Below are positions 17,145 to 26,194 of a DNA stretch of 61,444 nucleotides, one piece after another. The DNA is from Peptococcaceae bacterium UBA5767 (lineage in GTDB: Bacteria > Bacillota > TC1 > UBA5767): contig DIET01000029.1 in assembly GCA_002418765.1 (NCBI GenBank), positions 1 through 61,444 of the forward strand. The letters are read 5' to 3'. Numbering within the stretch: position 1 is the stretch's first letter; each line of letters starts with the position of its first letter. Position numbers and translations under genes: made by a program. The notes beneath the pieces are model-generated. The model was not told where the DNA came from, ran no database searches, and saw only the letters and a list, made by a program, of their open reading frames with translations.

Positions 17145-18065
17145 CTACTCTTCTACATCCATACAAACGCCATACGTTTCATCTTCTATATTGCCTGTGG
17201 GTTCAATATGCACCACCACATCGTAAATGCCTTCTACGTTGTCTCGGATGTTGTTCTCTACCGCCTGGGACAATCTGTGAGCCTGGCTCACACTCATATC
17301 TCCCGGCAATTCAATGTCCAGGTAGACCATAAGTCGGATCCCCACTTTTCTTACCCTCATACGGTGCGGTTTTTCAACGCCCTCAATGGCAGCCGCCAAC
17401 CTGGAAATCTCCTGATAGACATCTGTATTGTCCATGCCATCCATCAACTCTTTGTTGCTTTCCACAAAAAGATTGACGGCAGTGCGAACGATTAAAAAAG
17501 CAATGAAAAGGGAAATCAAGCCATCAACATAGAGATTGCCCGTCCACTGCGTAAGTAAAAGTCCAGCCAACACGGAAATAGATATAACGATGTCCGCCAG
17601 CATATTCTTGCCGTTGGCCTGCAGCATGCTCGAACCAACCTTTTTTCCCGTGCTCATCTGCAAATAAGCCAGAACCATTTTGCCAGCAATAGAAAACAAG
17701 GTTACCGCAATGGCCAAAAAAGACACCGTTTGAAATGGTTTGGGATTTATAATGGTATGGATGCTGCGCAAACCAAGCTCCAGGCCCGCATAAAAAATGG
17801 CAAAGGCCAGCAGCGTTGTCGCCGTGGCTTCAATGCGCCCATAGCCAAACGGGAAAGACTTGTTTGGCTTTCTGTCTATGATACGGGACGCAAACAAGGG
17901 TATACTGGAGGTCAAAATATCCACCGAAGAGTCAATACCATCACCCAGAACACTCAGTGTCTGGGTGGAAATACCCACCATCAGCTTGGTCAGTGCCAAA
18001 ACAGCATTTCCCGCCATCGCCAGCATAGCCGCCCGCTGGATCACGCGTGTGCGCTCTTTGTCCAT
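17145..18065 (-). CDS. Cation diffusion facilitator (CDF) transporter
   Basis: Exports divalent metal in exchange for protons. 306 residues with about six membrane segments and a C-terminal cytoplasmic ferredoxin-like domain (about 205-300). The membrane-2 metal site reads GDGIDSSVD. The usual histidine-aspartate site in membrane segment 5 reads ANGKNMLAD, so the customary His is Asn or Lys here, and metal preference (Zn, Fe or Mn) cannot be predicted. It lies between the ABC-F gene (7 bp) and the TraB-family gene (1 bp), in the same transcription unit. Confidence 0.87.
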   Translation of the reverse strand: MDKERTRVIQRAAMLAMAGNAVLALTKLMVGISTQTLSVLGDGIDSSVDILTSSIPLFASRIIDRKPNKSFPFGYGRIEATATTLLAFAIFYAGLELGLRSIHTIINPKPFQTVSFLAIAVTLFSIAGKMVLAYLQMSTGKKVGSSMLQANGKNMLADIVISISVLAGLLLTQWTGNLYVDGLISLFIAFLIVRTAVNLFVESNKELMDGMDNTDVYQEISRLAAAIEGVEKPHRMRVRKVGIRLMVYLDIELPGDMSVSQAHRLSQAVENNIRDNVEGIYDVVVHIEPTGNIEDETYGVCMDVEE

Positions 18066-18066
18066 G

Positions 18067-19260
18067 CTAACCTCCCCAAACGGTGCGCAGGAATAAGCGG
18101 ATCACTTCTGCCCCACCGATCAGCGTTCCCACAGTACTGCCCACATTGGCAAAGACCACCACCAACAATATGCGGGTAACATGATTCTTCCAAAATCCTG
18201 TCACCGAAGCCAAATCGGTGCTCAGATGCTCAAAATCATCCACCTTGGGTTTTCTGATGATGGATTCCACCAAACCGGCAAACCAGCCAGCCGCCAAAAG
18301 AGGATTCATAGAACTGATGGGAGCCACCAAAAAGGCAGTCAAAATACTCAGAGGATGCCCGAAGGCCAGCAATGTACCGAGCGCCGAAAGCCCTCCATTC
18401 CAAAGTATCCAAGCCAAGATACCGTCCCAGCCAGCCAATGAATTGGCCCTAAACGTGGACGCAATAAGAAATACAATGAGGATAGGAATGATCCATCCCA
18501 GTCTCTTGAAGGTTTTCTTGGGCGCAGGCACCGCTGAGATCCTGGCCATATCCTGCTCTTTGAACAATTCTTCTTGTACCCCCGGAAGATGTCCTGCACC
18601 CAAAATGGCCAAGATTTTCTCACCCTTCGATGTCTTGATCTTGTTGGCAATATACTGATCACGTTCATCGATCAAGGATACCTTGAGTTCCGGAAAAGAA
18701 TGAGACAATTCCGCCAGAGCCGCCGTCAGCGTATCGCCCTTTCTGAGCTCCTCCAATTCCTCTTCGCTGATTTCTTCATCTGAAAAGATACTCAGCACCA
18801 AGGACATCATGATCTTGATTTTGCCCCCAAGATTCATGTTGTTCCAGACCCTGGACAGTGTGGTTTGAATGTTTCTGTCCGCCAGAAGAAGTGTCTTGTC
18901 TTTTTCCTTGGCTATAGAAACACCCACCTTCATTTCTTCCCCTGGTTCAATACCAAACTGTTCGGCGATTCTTCTTTGATAGGAACCGAGAATCAAATTG
19001 GTAAGAAGGAGGCCCGCCTTCTTTTCTCGGATCACCTTGGCAATATCCGTATCCTTCCATCGGTTATCCTGTTCCAAGGAATCGTAACGTGACTGGCAAA
19101 GTTCCACGGCAATGGTATCCGGGTTTTCCAAATCCACGATTTCCACGACCTGGGCAGCGCTCTCTTTTGAAACATGGGCCGTACCAAGGAGAATCACTTC
19201 CTTGTCACCCACCTGCAATCTTACAATATTTTCTTCATAACTGTTCACTGTATTATTCAA
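18067..19260 (-). CDS. TraB/GumN-family membrane protein
   Basis: 397 residues. The N-terminal TraB domain (about 10-230) has the conserved ILLGTAHVSKESA motif and AILGAGHLPGV; this domain resembles metal-dependent esterase/peptidase folds such as TIKI. The C-terminal third (about 265-397) holds about four hydrophobic segments. The family occurs in archaea, bacteria and plants, and was named after a plasmid pheromone-shutdown protein. Its biochemical role is unknown. The start overlaps the end of the M18 peptidase gene by 8 bp. Confidence 0.82.
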   Translation of the reverse strand: MNNTVNSYEENIVRLQVGDKEVILLGTAHVSKESAAQVVEIVDLENPDTIAVELCQSRYDSLEQDNRWKDTDIAKVIREKKAGLLLTNLILGSYQRRIAEQFGIEPGEEMKVGVSIAKEKDKTLLLADRNIQTTLSRVWNNMNLGGKIKIMMSLVLSIFSDEEISEEELEELRKGDTLTAALAELSHSFPELKVSLIDERDQYIANKIKTSKGEKILAILGAGHLPGVQEELFKEQDMARISAVPAPKKTFKRLGWIIPILIVFLIASTFRANSLAGWDGILAWILWNGGLSALGTLLAFGHPLSILTAFLVAPISSMNPLLAAGWFAGLVESIIRKPKVDDFEHLSTDLASVTGFWKNHVTRILLVVVFANVGSTVGTLIGGAEVIRLFLRTVWGG

Positions 19261-20533
19261 TGTTTGTCCTCCCAGGTGTCTGTTCCTGCAAATACGCCCT
19301 CATCCACCGCTCACAAAAGATAAAATCATCCACACAACCCAATTCTCTGGCGGCATGCATGGCCAAAATGGGAACGCCGATGTCCACAGCCGGCATCAAA
19401 GAATATGCACTGGCCATGGGTCCCATGGTAGCACCTCCTCTTATATCCGAGTGAACCTCATAACTTTGAATGGGAATGCCTACTTGCTGCGCGCAATACG
19501 TAAGGAATGCCCGTTGTTCTAGATCCATGGCATATTTCCCCTGACTGGATAGCTTCAATGCAGGCCCTTTTCCAAGTCTGGGCGTACTATCCGGATCATA
19601 TTTCTCAGCATAGCCGGGATGATACCCATGTGCCAGGTCCAGCGACACCAGATGGCTGCGCTCCATGGCCCGATGATACGCTTCTCGCGACTTGTCCTGA
19701 GCCAAAACCATTTGTTCCAAGGTATGGGACAAAAGAGGAGAAAAGGCTCCCTCCCGACTTAAGCTACCCACTTCTTCTTGGTTAAAAAACATAAGAGCCT
19801 GCGTCTCATCTGCCTGTTCAGAATGAAACAAGGCTTGCATGGCCACATACACCATGGACAAATCGTCGAGTCTAGGAGAAAGGATCAAGTCCACAGGCGA
19901 ACTCATCACCGTGCCTTGGTCACAAACAACCGCGTAGGCTTCCAAAGCCCATAGCTCCTCTTCGCGAATGGAAAGCGCATCACACACCGATGCGATGAAC
20001 CGTTTCTTTTTGCTGGACCAGACCACTTGCATGCCCTCTTGCACTGTCACCTCGTCTTTTTCATTCCTAAGGTGCGTGGCCAGCGAAGGAATCACCACCG
20101 TGTCGACCAGAAGAAAGCTCTTCCTCCTCAGCATCCCATCTTCTAGGACCATGGCCTGACCGGCAATCTTCAAGGGTATGTTTTGAAAACTCTCTTTGTT
20201 GAGGCCCCCATACGCCGATACCCGGAGTCTGGACAGACCTTCATACCCATCCGGATGCTCCTTGATACGCAAACAAGGCGAATCCAGATGCGCCAGCAAC
20301 CAACGAACCCCCGAAACAGAGAGGCTTTTTTTGCCAGGCCGCACGGCCAAAAAAACACCGGGGCTGCGCCTGGTAAAAAAGGGCGCCAAGGGAAATGCTC
20401 CCTTGGCTTCCACAAAGCCTTCTTCCAGAAACAACGATGCCAGGGTCTCCACAGCATGATAAGGAGTAGGGCATTGCTCTATGAATTTTAGCATATCCTC
20501 AGCAAACATAAGTGTTGAAACCTGGTTATTCAT
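19253..20533 (-). CDS. apeB: M18 family aminopeptidase
   Basis: A zinc aminopeptidase that prefers acidic N-terminal residues, cytoplasmic and dodecameric in relatives. 426 residues. Metal and catalytic motifs are visible: LLAHLDSPC (His), SPRLDDLSM (Asp), NQEEVGS (Glu-Glu), DLAHGYHP, and HSDIRGGATMGP (His). AAGGAG lies 9 nt before the ATG at 20533; a TTG just before it could also serve. It is first in a run with the TraB, CDF and ABC-F genes. Confidence 0.88.
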   Translation of the reverse strand: MNNQVSTLMFAEDMLKFIEQCPTPYHAVETLASLFLEEGFVEAKGAFPLAPFFTRRSPGVFLAVRPGKKSLSVSGVRWLLAHLDSPCLRIKEHPDGYEGLSRLRVSAYGGLNKESFQNIPLKIAGQAMVLEDGMLRRKSFLLVDTVVIPSLATHLRNEKDEVTVQEGMQVVWSSKKKRFIASVCDALSIREEELWALEAYAVVCDQGTVMSSPVDLILSPRLDDLSMVYVAMQALFHSEQADETQALMFFNQEEVGSLSREGAFSPLLSHTLEQMVLAQDKSREAYHRAMERSHLVSLDLAHGYHPGYAEKYDPDSTPRLGKGPALKLSSQGKYAMDLEQRAFLTYCAQQVGIPIQSYEVHSDIRGGATMGPMASAYSLMPAVDIGVPILAMHAARELGCVDDFIFCERWMRAYLQEQTPGRTNIE

Positions 20534-20584
20534 CAAACTGTTCTCCTTACAACGCCATCATGAAAATTTGGGTTGTACTATACT

Positions 20585-20616
20585 AAAAAAAGAATCATCA
20601 GACGAATCCAATGATT
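20585..20616 (-). terminator. Weak terminator after the membrane-protein gene
   Basis: A 6-7-bp stem (aatcat/atgatt) with a 12-nt loop is followed on the minus strand by CTTTTTTT. TATAGT just after it may be the -10 of the aminopeptidase operon. Confidence 0.45.
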
Positions 20617-20634
20617 GCGTTCTTGCAAAACACG

Positions 20635-21384
20635 CTATTTGAATCCTCGAAACGAATTTTGCTGCGTAAGATACTTGGAAAAGGATTCGCGGTAACGAAA
20701 CACCAGACCCTTGCCGAGAAACATGACCAGCAGTACCGCCACATAACGAATTGTCCAAGAAGCGATGGGGTACAACAAGAAAAAGGAACCCATCAACGAC
20801 AAAGAAAAAGCCATCCACCAATAACGGGAACGGTTCTTGTTCCGGCTCAGGCCACTAAGTATCGTAAGCCCTACTTCAAACTCCACCAATGCCACGATGA
20901 GAACGAACATGTGTACCATGCCAATCACAGTGGTCCCGGCAAAAAAAATGGTCTCATCAGGCCAGATACCCTGGCTGACATACAGCCGGCTCGCCCAGAT
21001 GAACCTCTCCAGGGGAAGAGCAAACAAAATCACCAATAGCGAGGTGGAAAAACCCAGTCCAAGCGGATAGTAATAACGGTATTTGAACATCGACACATTG
21101 CCAAAACGTGATACTGCGCGTTTCCCCAGCTCGCCCAACAAGGCTTTGAGAAAAGCCAGTAAAAAAACGAACAACCAAACAGACAAATTCGTTAAAAACC
21201 ACCCTTGCGTTGCCATCATAACATAGAAGGGCAAACCGTATAGCACCAATCCTGCCAAAACACCATAAAAATAGGGCTTGATCAGAACAAATTCGGAGGC
21301 CGACGCATGCCACAATTTGATCAGAGGGTAGAGTACAGATAAGGCCAAAATACTTGCGTATCCTATCCAAATGCCCAAAGACAT
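20635..21384 (-). CDS. Polytopic membrane protein of unknown function
   Basis: 249 residues with about six or seven hydrophobic segments (for example IWIGYASILALSVLYPLI at the N-terminus and VWLFVFLLAFLKALLG). I do not recognise the family. The gap before LGELGKRAVSRF suggests cytoplasmic positive loops. The frame opens at 21411, but AAGGAGGTAGGGTA directly precedes the ATG at 21384, so that is the start. It stands between the phosphoglycerate mutase gene and a terminator. No function can be assigned. Confidence 0.6.
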   Translation of the reverse strand: MSLGIWIGYASILALSVLYPLIKLWHASASEFVLIKPYFYGVLAGLVLYGLPFYVMMATQGWFLTNLSVWLFVFLLAFLKALLGELGKRAVSRFGNVSMFKYRYYYPLGLGFSTSLLVILFALPLERFIWASRLYVSQGIWPDETIFFAGTTVIGMVHMFVLIVALVEFEVGLTILSGLSRNKNRSRYWWMAFSLSLMGSFFLLYPIASWTIRYVAVLLVMFLGKGLVFRYRESFSKYLTQQNSFRGFK

Positions 21385-21517
21385 TACCCTACCTCCTTTC
21401 TCCACTGGCAATCATTTTTTCCTTATTTTATCATAAAAATGCAAGAAAGACGCTATGAATGAAGCCTTTTGCCTGCACTGGTCGTTCTTTTTGCACCAGA
21501 TCCATCCACAACCAGCT

Positions 21518-22732
21518 TTATCGCTCCAAAAAATAAGCGGCCAAAGCAGGTCCCGTTGGAAAAGAAAATCCTGTTTTGCCGGCAACCCGCTCACTATAGA
21601 TTTGCTCCGGCCTCACAAGCCGCGTCTTACGCGAATCATACAACACAAAAGGCACGCTTTCACGGGTGTGCGTCCGAAGCCGCACCGGAGTCGGATGGTC
21701 TGACAAAATCAAAAGTCGAAAATCTTCCCCCGATGCACGAAGCCCCTCCACGATGGGGCGGATTACTTTTTGTTCAATCAATTCCAAAGAACGTATCTTT
21801 TCATACAACTCTCCTTGATGCGAACACTCATCCGATGCTTCCAGATGAAGATACAGATAGTCTGCACGTTTCGTCAGGACCTCCAAAGCCGCCTGCGCTT
21901 TGGCATTAAAATCCGTATGGATGGTCCCGGTGGCCCCTGGCACATCGATGCTCTCCATGCCAGCCGCCAGGGCAATCCCCTTGATCAGGTCTACCGCCGA
22001 GATCACCGCTCCTTTTTTGCCGTACATCGTCTCAAAAGAAGGAAGAATGGTTTTCTTACCCAGACCCCATAGCCAGATGGCATTGGCCGGGTTTTTTCCC
22101 AAGGCAATCCTCGCTTGATTGACAGGATGATGCAGCAGCAAATCTGCGCTTTTCTTCATCAAATCAAGCAAGCGCCCCGATGGATCCTGCTTCGGAAGAA
22201 ACTCCCGGATGGATTTGTCCAAAAAATCATGAGGCGGCGTAAGCTGTATCCCCTCATGAGGTGCAGACCACACCAAAGCATGACGATACGATATGCCGGG
22301 ATACAATGAAAACACCGGATCATCAACTATTTTTTTCAAATCGGCAATCAATAGACTGGCTTCCTCGGTAGAAATCTCTCCGGCACTGTAATCCAGCATC
22401 AGCCGGTCCTCGAAGTTCTCTTCTTTAGACAACGTAACCAAATTGCAGCGCATGGCAACATCGGTATCCCCCAAGGCAATCCCCATACTGATGGCTTCCA
22501 ATGGGGACCTTCCCGTATGGTAGACCTTGGGATCGTACCCCATGACCGCCAGATTGGCCACATCGCTTCCAGGCGCCATGGTCGCAGGTACCGTTGTAAC
22601 CAATCCAATTTCGCCTCTGGCTGCCAAGGCATCGATCAAAGGCACATCTGCTTTTTCCATCGGGCTCAGTCCACCCAATTCCTCATAGGGTTCATCTGCC
22701 ATTCCATCTGTCAAAACTACCACATATTTCAT
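21518..22732 (-). CDS. apgM: Archaeal-type cofactor-independent phosphoglycerate mutase
   Basis: Interconverts 3- and 2-phosphoglycerate in glycolysis without 2,3-bisphosphoglycerate. 404 residues, the usual aPGAM length and shorter than the 510-residue GpmI. The alkaline-phosphatase-like metal sites are visible: VLTDGMADEP at the N-terminus, the catalytic serine region MAPGSDVANLAVMGYDP (about 52-68), and LILSDHPTPVRLRTHT near the C-terminus. The start overlaps the stop of the upstream lipoprotein gene (ATGA). With the cupin isomerase it is the second archaeal-type glycolytic enzyme in this window. Confidence 0.9.
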   Translation of the reverse strand: MKYVVVLTDGMADEPYEELGGLSPMEKADVPLIDALAARGEIGLVTTVPATMAPGSDVANLAVMGYDPKVYHTGRSPLEAISMGIALGDTDVAMRCNLVTLSKEENFEDRLMLDYSAGEISTEEASLLIADLKKIVDDPVFSLYPGISYRHALVWSAPHEGIQLTPPHDFLDKSIREFLPKQDPSGRLLDLMKKSADLLLHHPVNQARIALGKNPANAIWLWGLGKKTILPSFETMYGKKGAVISAVDLIKGIALAAGMESIDVPGATGTIHTDFNAKAQAALEVLTKRADYLYLHLEASDECSHQGELYEKIRSLELIEQKVIRPIVEGLRASGEDFRLLILSDHPTPVRLRTHTRESVPFVLYDSRKTRLVRPEQIYSERVAGKTGFSFPTGPALAAYFLER

Positions 22733-23271
22733 CGTTCATCTCCTAGCTCTTCAAATCTGCTAAACTTCCAACCCACTTCCGTAAATACCAAATCAGCACG
22801 AATTTTTCGGGTAAAATCATCTCCGGACTTTCTGGCTTCAATATCCAGATAAAAAAGAGCGGTTCCTTCTGTGCCCCGACCATTGGTTTCCACCTCAATG
22901 ACCTCCACACTGGCATCCACATACAGATTCATTAAATTGCCCACATAACCGTCCCAAAAGCCTTCCGGCCGGCTATGAAAAGACGTGTCATCCAAGAGTT
23001 TGCCCTCGCAGTCTGTCGTGAAAAAATCAACATTGGCTTCTTGGTCATCGTTTTGAATGATCAAGGCCCATTCTTCCAACCGGTCTGCGATATAAGGCAC
23101 GGTTCCCGGTGCGCTTTCATCCTTCTCTTCCCATAGCAAAGCTTCCTCTGCCACCTTTGCCTTTTGGGCCGAACTGGCAGCATACGAGGACTCATTTACC
23201 TGACATCCCGTCATGGTGATGACCAATACAAGGAATAACAAACCAACCAGAATCCACACTCCTTTTTTCAT
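22729..23271 (-). CDS. Lipoprotein of unknown function, translationally coupled to apgM
   Basis: 180 residues with a signal peptide ending in the lipobox TMTGC (Cys about 23). The mature part has a short low-complexity linker, then about 120 residues that look like an NTF2-like or mediator-type fold (LEEWALIIQNDDQEANVDFF, ending TEVGWKFSRFEEL). The closing pattern W.F..FE is common in such alpha+beta cone domains. No ligand is evident. Its stop overlaps the apgM start, although a functional link between a surface lipoprotein and a glycolytic enzyme is not obvious. Confidence 0.65.
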   Translation of the reverse strand: MKKGVWILVGLLFLVLVITMTGCQVNESSYAASSAQKAKVAEEALLWEEKDESAPGTVPYIADRLEEWALIIQNDDQEANVDFFTTDCEGKLLDDTSFHSRPEGFWDGYVGNLMNLYVDASVEVIEVETNGRGTEGTALFYLDIEARKSGDDFTRKIRADLVFTEVGWKFSRFEELGDER

Positions 23272-23367
23272 CTGCGCAACCTCTCTTTATATGGCCTTAC
23301 AAACATCCATATTACTTCATAATATACCATGATTGCGCACACATGAAAATAGCCAGTCAGCTTATAG

Positions 23368-23396
23368 TTGCTGTTCCCTTATAGTTGTGTGATAAT
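23368..23396 (+). promoter_or_regulatory. Promoter of icd
   Basis: TTGCTG (23368-23373), 17-bp spacer, GATAAT (23391-23396). A 9-bp direct repeat TTATAGTTG occurs at 23362 and 23379, overlapping the -35 and the spacer, and could be a regulator site. Confidence 0.5.
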
Positions 23397-23428
23397 ATAC
23401 GGGTAGTTTTAACCAGAAGGAGGTTCCC

Positions 23429-24631
23429 ATGAAACAGAGAATAAAAATGAGTGTTCCCTTGGTGGAAATGGATGGCGATGAAATGACCCGCGTGCTTTGG
23501 GGTTGGATCAAAGACATTCTCATCACACCCTACGTAGAACTAAAAACAGAATACTATGACCTTGGCTTACAAAAACGTGATGAAACCAACGACCAAATCA
23601 CCGTAGATGCGGCCAAAGCCACCCAAAAATATGGGGTAGCCGTCAAATGCGCCACCATTACACCCAATGCCCAGCGTGTGGATGAATACAAGCTCAAACA
23701 CATGTGGAAAAGTCCCAATGGGACCATACGGGCGATTCTGGACGGCACCGTGTTTCGGGCCCCCATTACCGTGAGCAGCATTCAGCCCTTCGTCAGGACC
23801 TGGAAAAAACCCATCACCATCGCCCGACATGCCTACGGTGATATTTATAAAAACGTAGAGCATATCGTCGATATGCCTGGAAAAGCTGAACTGCTGTTTA
23901 CCGATGAACTAGGCCGGGAAAGTCGTCAGACCATACACGATTTCGATGGTCCCGGCATCCTGATGGGTATGCACAACACCGACCGATCCATTCGCAGCTT
24001 CGCCAAAGCCTGTTTTGAATATGCCCTTGATGTGAAAGAAGATCTCTGGTTTGCCACCAAGGATACCATTTCCAAGCAATACGACCATACCTTCAAGGAC
24101 ATCTTTCAAGAGATTTTCGATGAACACTATCAAAAACGTTTTCAAAACGCCGGCATCGAATATTTCTACACCCTGATAGACGATGCAGTCGCCAGGGTCA
24201 TGCGCTCTGAAGGCGGTATGATCTGGGCTCTAAAGAATTACGATGGCGATGTGATGTCCGACATGATTGCCACTGCCTTTGGCAGTTTGGCCATGATGAC
24301 ATCCGTCCTGGTCTCCCCCGATGGTATCTACGAATACGAGGCGGCTCACGGTACGGTCACCAGACACTATTACCGTTATCTTGAAGGTGAAGACACATCC
24401 ACCAACCCCATGGCCACCATTTTCGCTTGGTCGGGAGCCTTGCGTAAACGCGGCGAGCTGGATGACCATCCTGAACTCATGGACTTTGCCGACCGTTTGG
24501 AGAAGGCCAGCTTGGCCACCCTCGAAGAGGGCTTCATGACCAAAGATTTGGCTGTGCTGTCTAAGAGCCCCACCATCACCATTTTAAACAGCAAGGAATT
24601 CTTAGAGGAAATCGCCAAACGGATTTCCTAA
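23429..24631 (+). CDS. icd: NADP-dependent isocitrate dehydrogenase (eukaryote-like type)
   Basis: Oxidatively decarboxylates isocitrate to 2-oxoglutarate. 400 residues. The sequence follows the homodimeric, eukaryote-like subfamily: VEMDGDEMTRVLW near residue 13, then KSPNGTIRAILDGTVFRAPI (about 93-112) with the substrate-binding Ser, Asn and Arg residues, and a C-terminal NADP-binding block GTVTRHYYRYLEGEDTSTNP. AGAAGGAGGT precedes the start. It is a single gene with its own promoter and a hairpin after it. In an anaerobe it probably supplies 2-oxoglutarate for glutamate synthesis. Confidence 0.92.
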   Translation: MKQRIKMSVPLVEMDGDEMTRVLWGWIKDILITPYVELKTEYYDLGLQKRDETNDQITVDAAKATQKYGVAVKCATITPNAQRVDEYKLKHMWKSPNGTIRAILDGTVFRAPITVSSIQPFVRTWKKPITIARHAYGDIYKNVEHIVDMPGKAELLFTDELGRESRQTIHDFDGPGILMGMHNTDRSIRSFAKACFEYALDVKEDLWFATKDTISKQYDHTFKDIFQEIFDEHYQKRFQNAGIEYFYTLIDDAVARVMRSEGGMIWALKNYDGDVMSDMIATAFGSLAMMTSVLVSPDGIYEYEAAHGTVTRHYYRYLEGEDTSTNPMATIFAWSGALRKRGELDDHPELMDFADRLEKASLATLEEGFMTKDLAVLSKSPTITILNSKEFLEEIAKRIS

Positions 24632-24638
24632 ACCTACT

Positions 24639-24662
24639 GGGCAGCCTTGGCTGCCCTTTCAT
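24639..24662 (+). terminator. Short hairpin between icd and the CPBP gene
   Basis: An 8-bp perfect stem (gggcagcc/ggctgccc) with a 2-nt loop is followed by tttcattt. It may act as a partial terminator, as the next ribosome-binding site begins 8 bp later. Confidence 0.5.
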
Positions 24663-24679
24663 TTCACAAAGGAGAAGCC

Positions 24680-25570
24680 ATGAATCCCAGAACGAATGTG
24701 CATATTCTTTTTATTCTCATCGTCATGCTCTTTGTCTTTTCAGGCCTCTTTCTGCCTCCTTTTTTGACCCAGTCGTTTTTATTTGATGTTTTCTTCTCCC
24801 AATTGATCCTGCTTGGGATGCCGATCCTACTCTATTGGTGGCTCACACCCCCATCCAGCTTGCCCATTTTGCCATTTGCCCTACCTGATTTCATAGACGT
24901 CTTGTTCATCATATTTCTCACCATCCCACTGGTCTTTGTCGGTTCCTTCCTCAATGCCGCCATCATTTTTCTTCTGTCTATCTTCGCAGGACCCATTTCG
25001 CAGCCCATCTATCTCTTCGATCCCGGACAACCACTGGTCATCTATCTCATCGGCATGGCTTTGTTGCCCGCTGTTCTAGAAGAGATCATCAGCCGGGGCC
25101 TCTTACTGGGCAGTTACCTAAAACAAGGCAATCGTTTGGCCATCTGGGTGTCAGCCCTTCTTTTTTCTCTTCTGCATCTAAATCTGGTCAACGTGCCCAA
25201 CACCTTGATGCTGGGAATATTCTTTGCCTGGCTGGTACTCTATACGCATTCTCTTCTGAGCGCCATGCTGGCGCATTTTGTCTACAACACCGTTGTCCTC
25301 GTACTGCAAACCATGCCAGGACTTCCCCCGCAGACCGAAAGCATCAGCATAACACTGTCTGAACTTGGGCTCATGGTTCCCTCCGTGGTCCTCTATGGTC
25401 TTCTTTTCCTGGGATTTTTCTCCCTCTATAAAAAAAAGCACCCACCGGTGCCACTCGAATCCAGAAACCAAGCTTTTGCGCGTTTTCTCCAACTACTAAA
25501 GACAGAGAAAACCCTAAACCTGGCTCTGTTGCTGCCTCTTGTCCTCACCCTCTACCTCACCTTGGTCTAA
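24680..25570 (+). CDS. CPBP-family intramembrane metalloprotease
   Basis: 296 residues with about eight hydrophobic segments. The three family motifs are present: EEIISRGLLLG (EExxxR, about residue 134), LLHLNLVN (the first metal His), and HFVYN (HxxxN). These match Abi/CPBP proteases, related to Rce1, that cleave within the membrane. The frame opens at 24647, but AAAGGAGAAGCC directly precedes the ATG at 24680. Substrate unknown. The last 57 bp overlap the end of the converging nth gene, so both C-termini are encoded by the same DNA. Confidence 0.85.
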   Translation: MNPRTNVHILFILIVMLFVFSGLFLPPFLTQSFLFDVFFSQLILLGMPILLYWWLTPPSSLPILPFALPDFIDVLFIIFLTIPLVFVGSFLNAAIIFLLSIFAGPISQPIYLFDPGQPLVIYLIGMALLPAVLEEIISRGLLLGSYLKQGNRLAIWVSALLFSLLHLNLVNVPNTLMLGIFFAWLVLYTHSLLSAMLAHFVYNTVVLVLQTMPGLPPQTESISITLSELGLMVPSVVLYGLLFLGFFSLYKKKHPPVPLESRNQAFARFLQLLKTEKTLNLALLLPLVLTLYLTLV

Positions 25571-26194
25571 TATCTTGTCCTCACTGTCGCAAAGCTGAGC
25601 CAGCGTGCAGCGCTGGCAAGCAGGTTTTTTGGCCATGCAGGTCCGGCGGCCATGAAAAATCAGCCAGTGATGCGCATCCTTCCAGTCCTCTTTCTGAAAA
25701 ACCTGCATCAACTCCTGCTCTACCTTCTCCGGGGTATTACCCGATGCCAGTCCCAATCTTCTTGATGTCCGAAATACATGGGTATCCACCGCAAAAGCCG
25801 GAATATCAAACGCATTGGACAAAACCACATTGGCCGTTTTCCGTCCTACGCCAGGAAGAGAAATCAACGCCTCCAGCACAGACGGCACCTGCGCCTCATA
25901 GCGCTCCAACAGCAAATGTGACATGGCCTTGATGGCCTTGCTTTTGTTGCGATACAAACCAACCGAGTTGATTTTCTCGGCAATCTCCTCTGCACTCAGT
26001 GTATCCATAGAAAGAGGAGTCCCATAGTCTTGAAAGAGGACCCGGGTCACCTTATTGACCTGCTTGTCTGTGGACTGGGCAGCCAGCATGGTGGCCACCA
26101 AAAGCTGAAACGGGGTTTCAAACTCCAGTTCCGTACTGGCGCCTTGGTAGGTCTCTCTCAGTAGATCAATGATGTACGCTTTTCTATCCTTCAT
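25514..26194 (-). CDS. nth: Endonuclease III (DNA glycosylase/AP lyase)
   Basis: Removes oxidised pyrimidines and cuts at abasic sites. 226 residues. It has the helix-hairpin-helix LPGVGRKTANVV with the catalytic Lys (about 120), the catalytic Asp in FAVDTHVFR, and a complete 4Fe-4S loop CMAKKPACQRCTLAQLC with the canonical C-x6-C-x2-C-x5-C spacing. The tail after the cluster (DQGEVEGEDKRQQQSQV) is polar and overlaps the opposite gene. The start overlaps the nfo stop by 11 bp, so the two repair genes are coupled. Confidence 0.95.
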   Translation of the reverse strand: MKDRKAYIIDLLRETYQGASTELEFETPFQLLVATMLAAQSTDKQVNKVTRVLFQDYGTPLSMDTLSAEEIAEKINSVGLYRNKSKAIKAMSHLLLERYEAQVPSVLEALISLPGVGRKTANVVLSNAFDIPAFAVDTHVFRTSRRLGLASGNTPEKVEQELMQVFQKEDWKDAHHWLIFHGRRTCMAKKPACQRCTLAQLCDSEDKILDQGEVEGEDKRQQQSQV

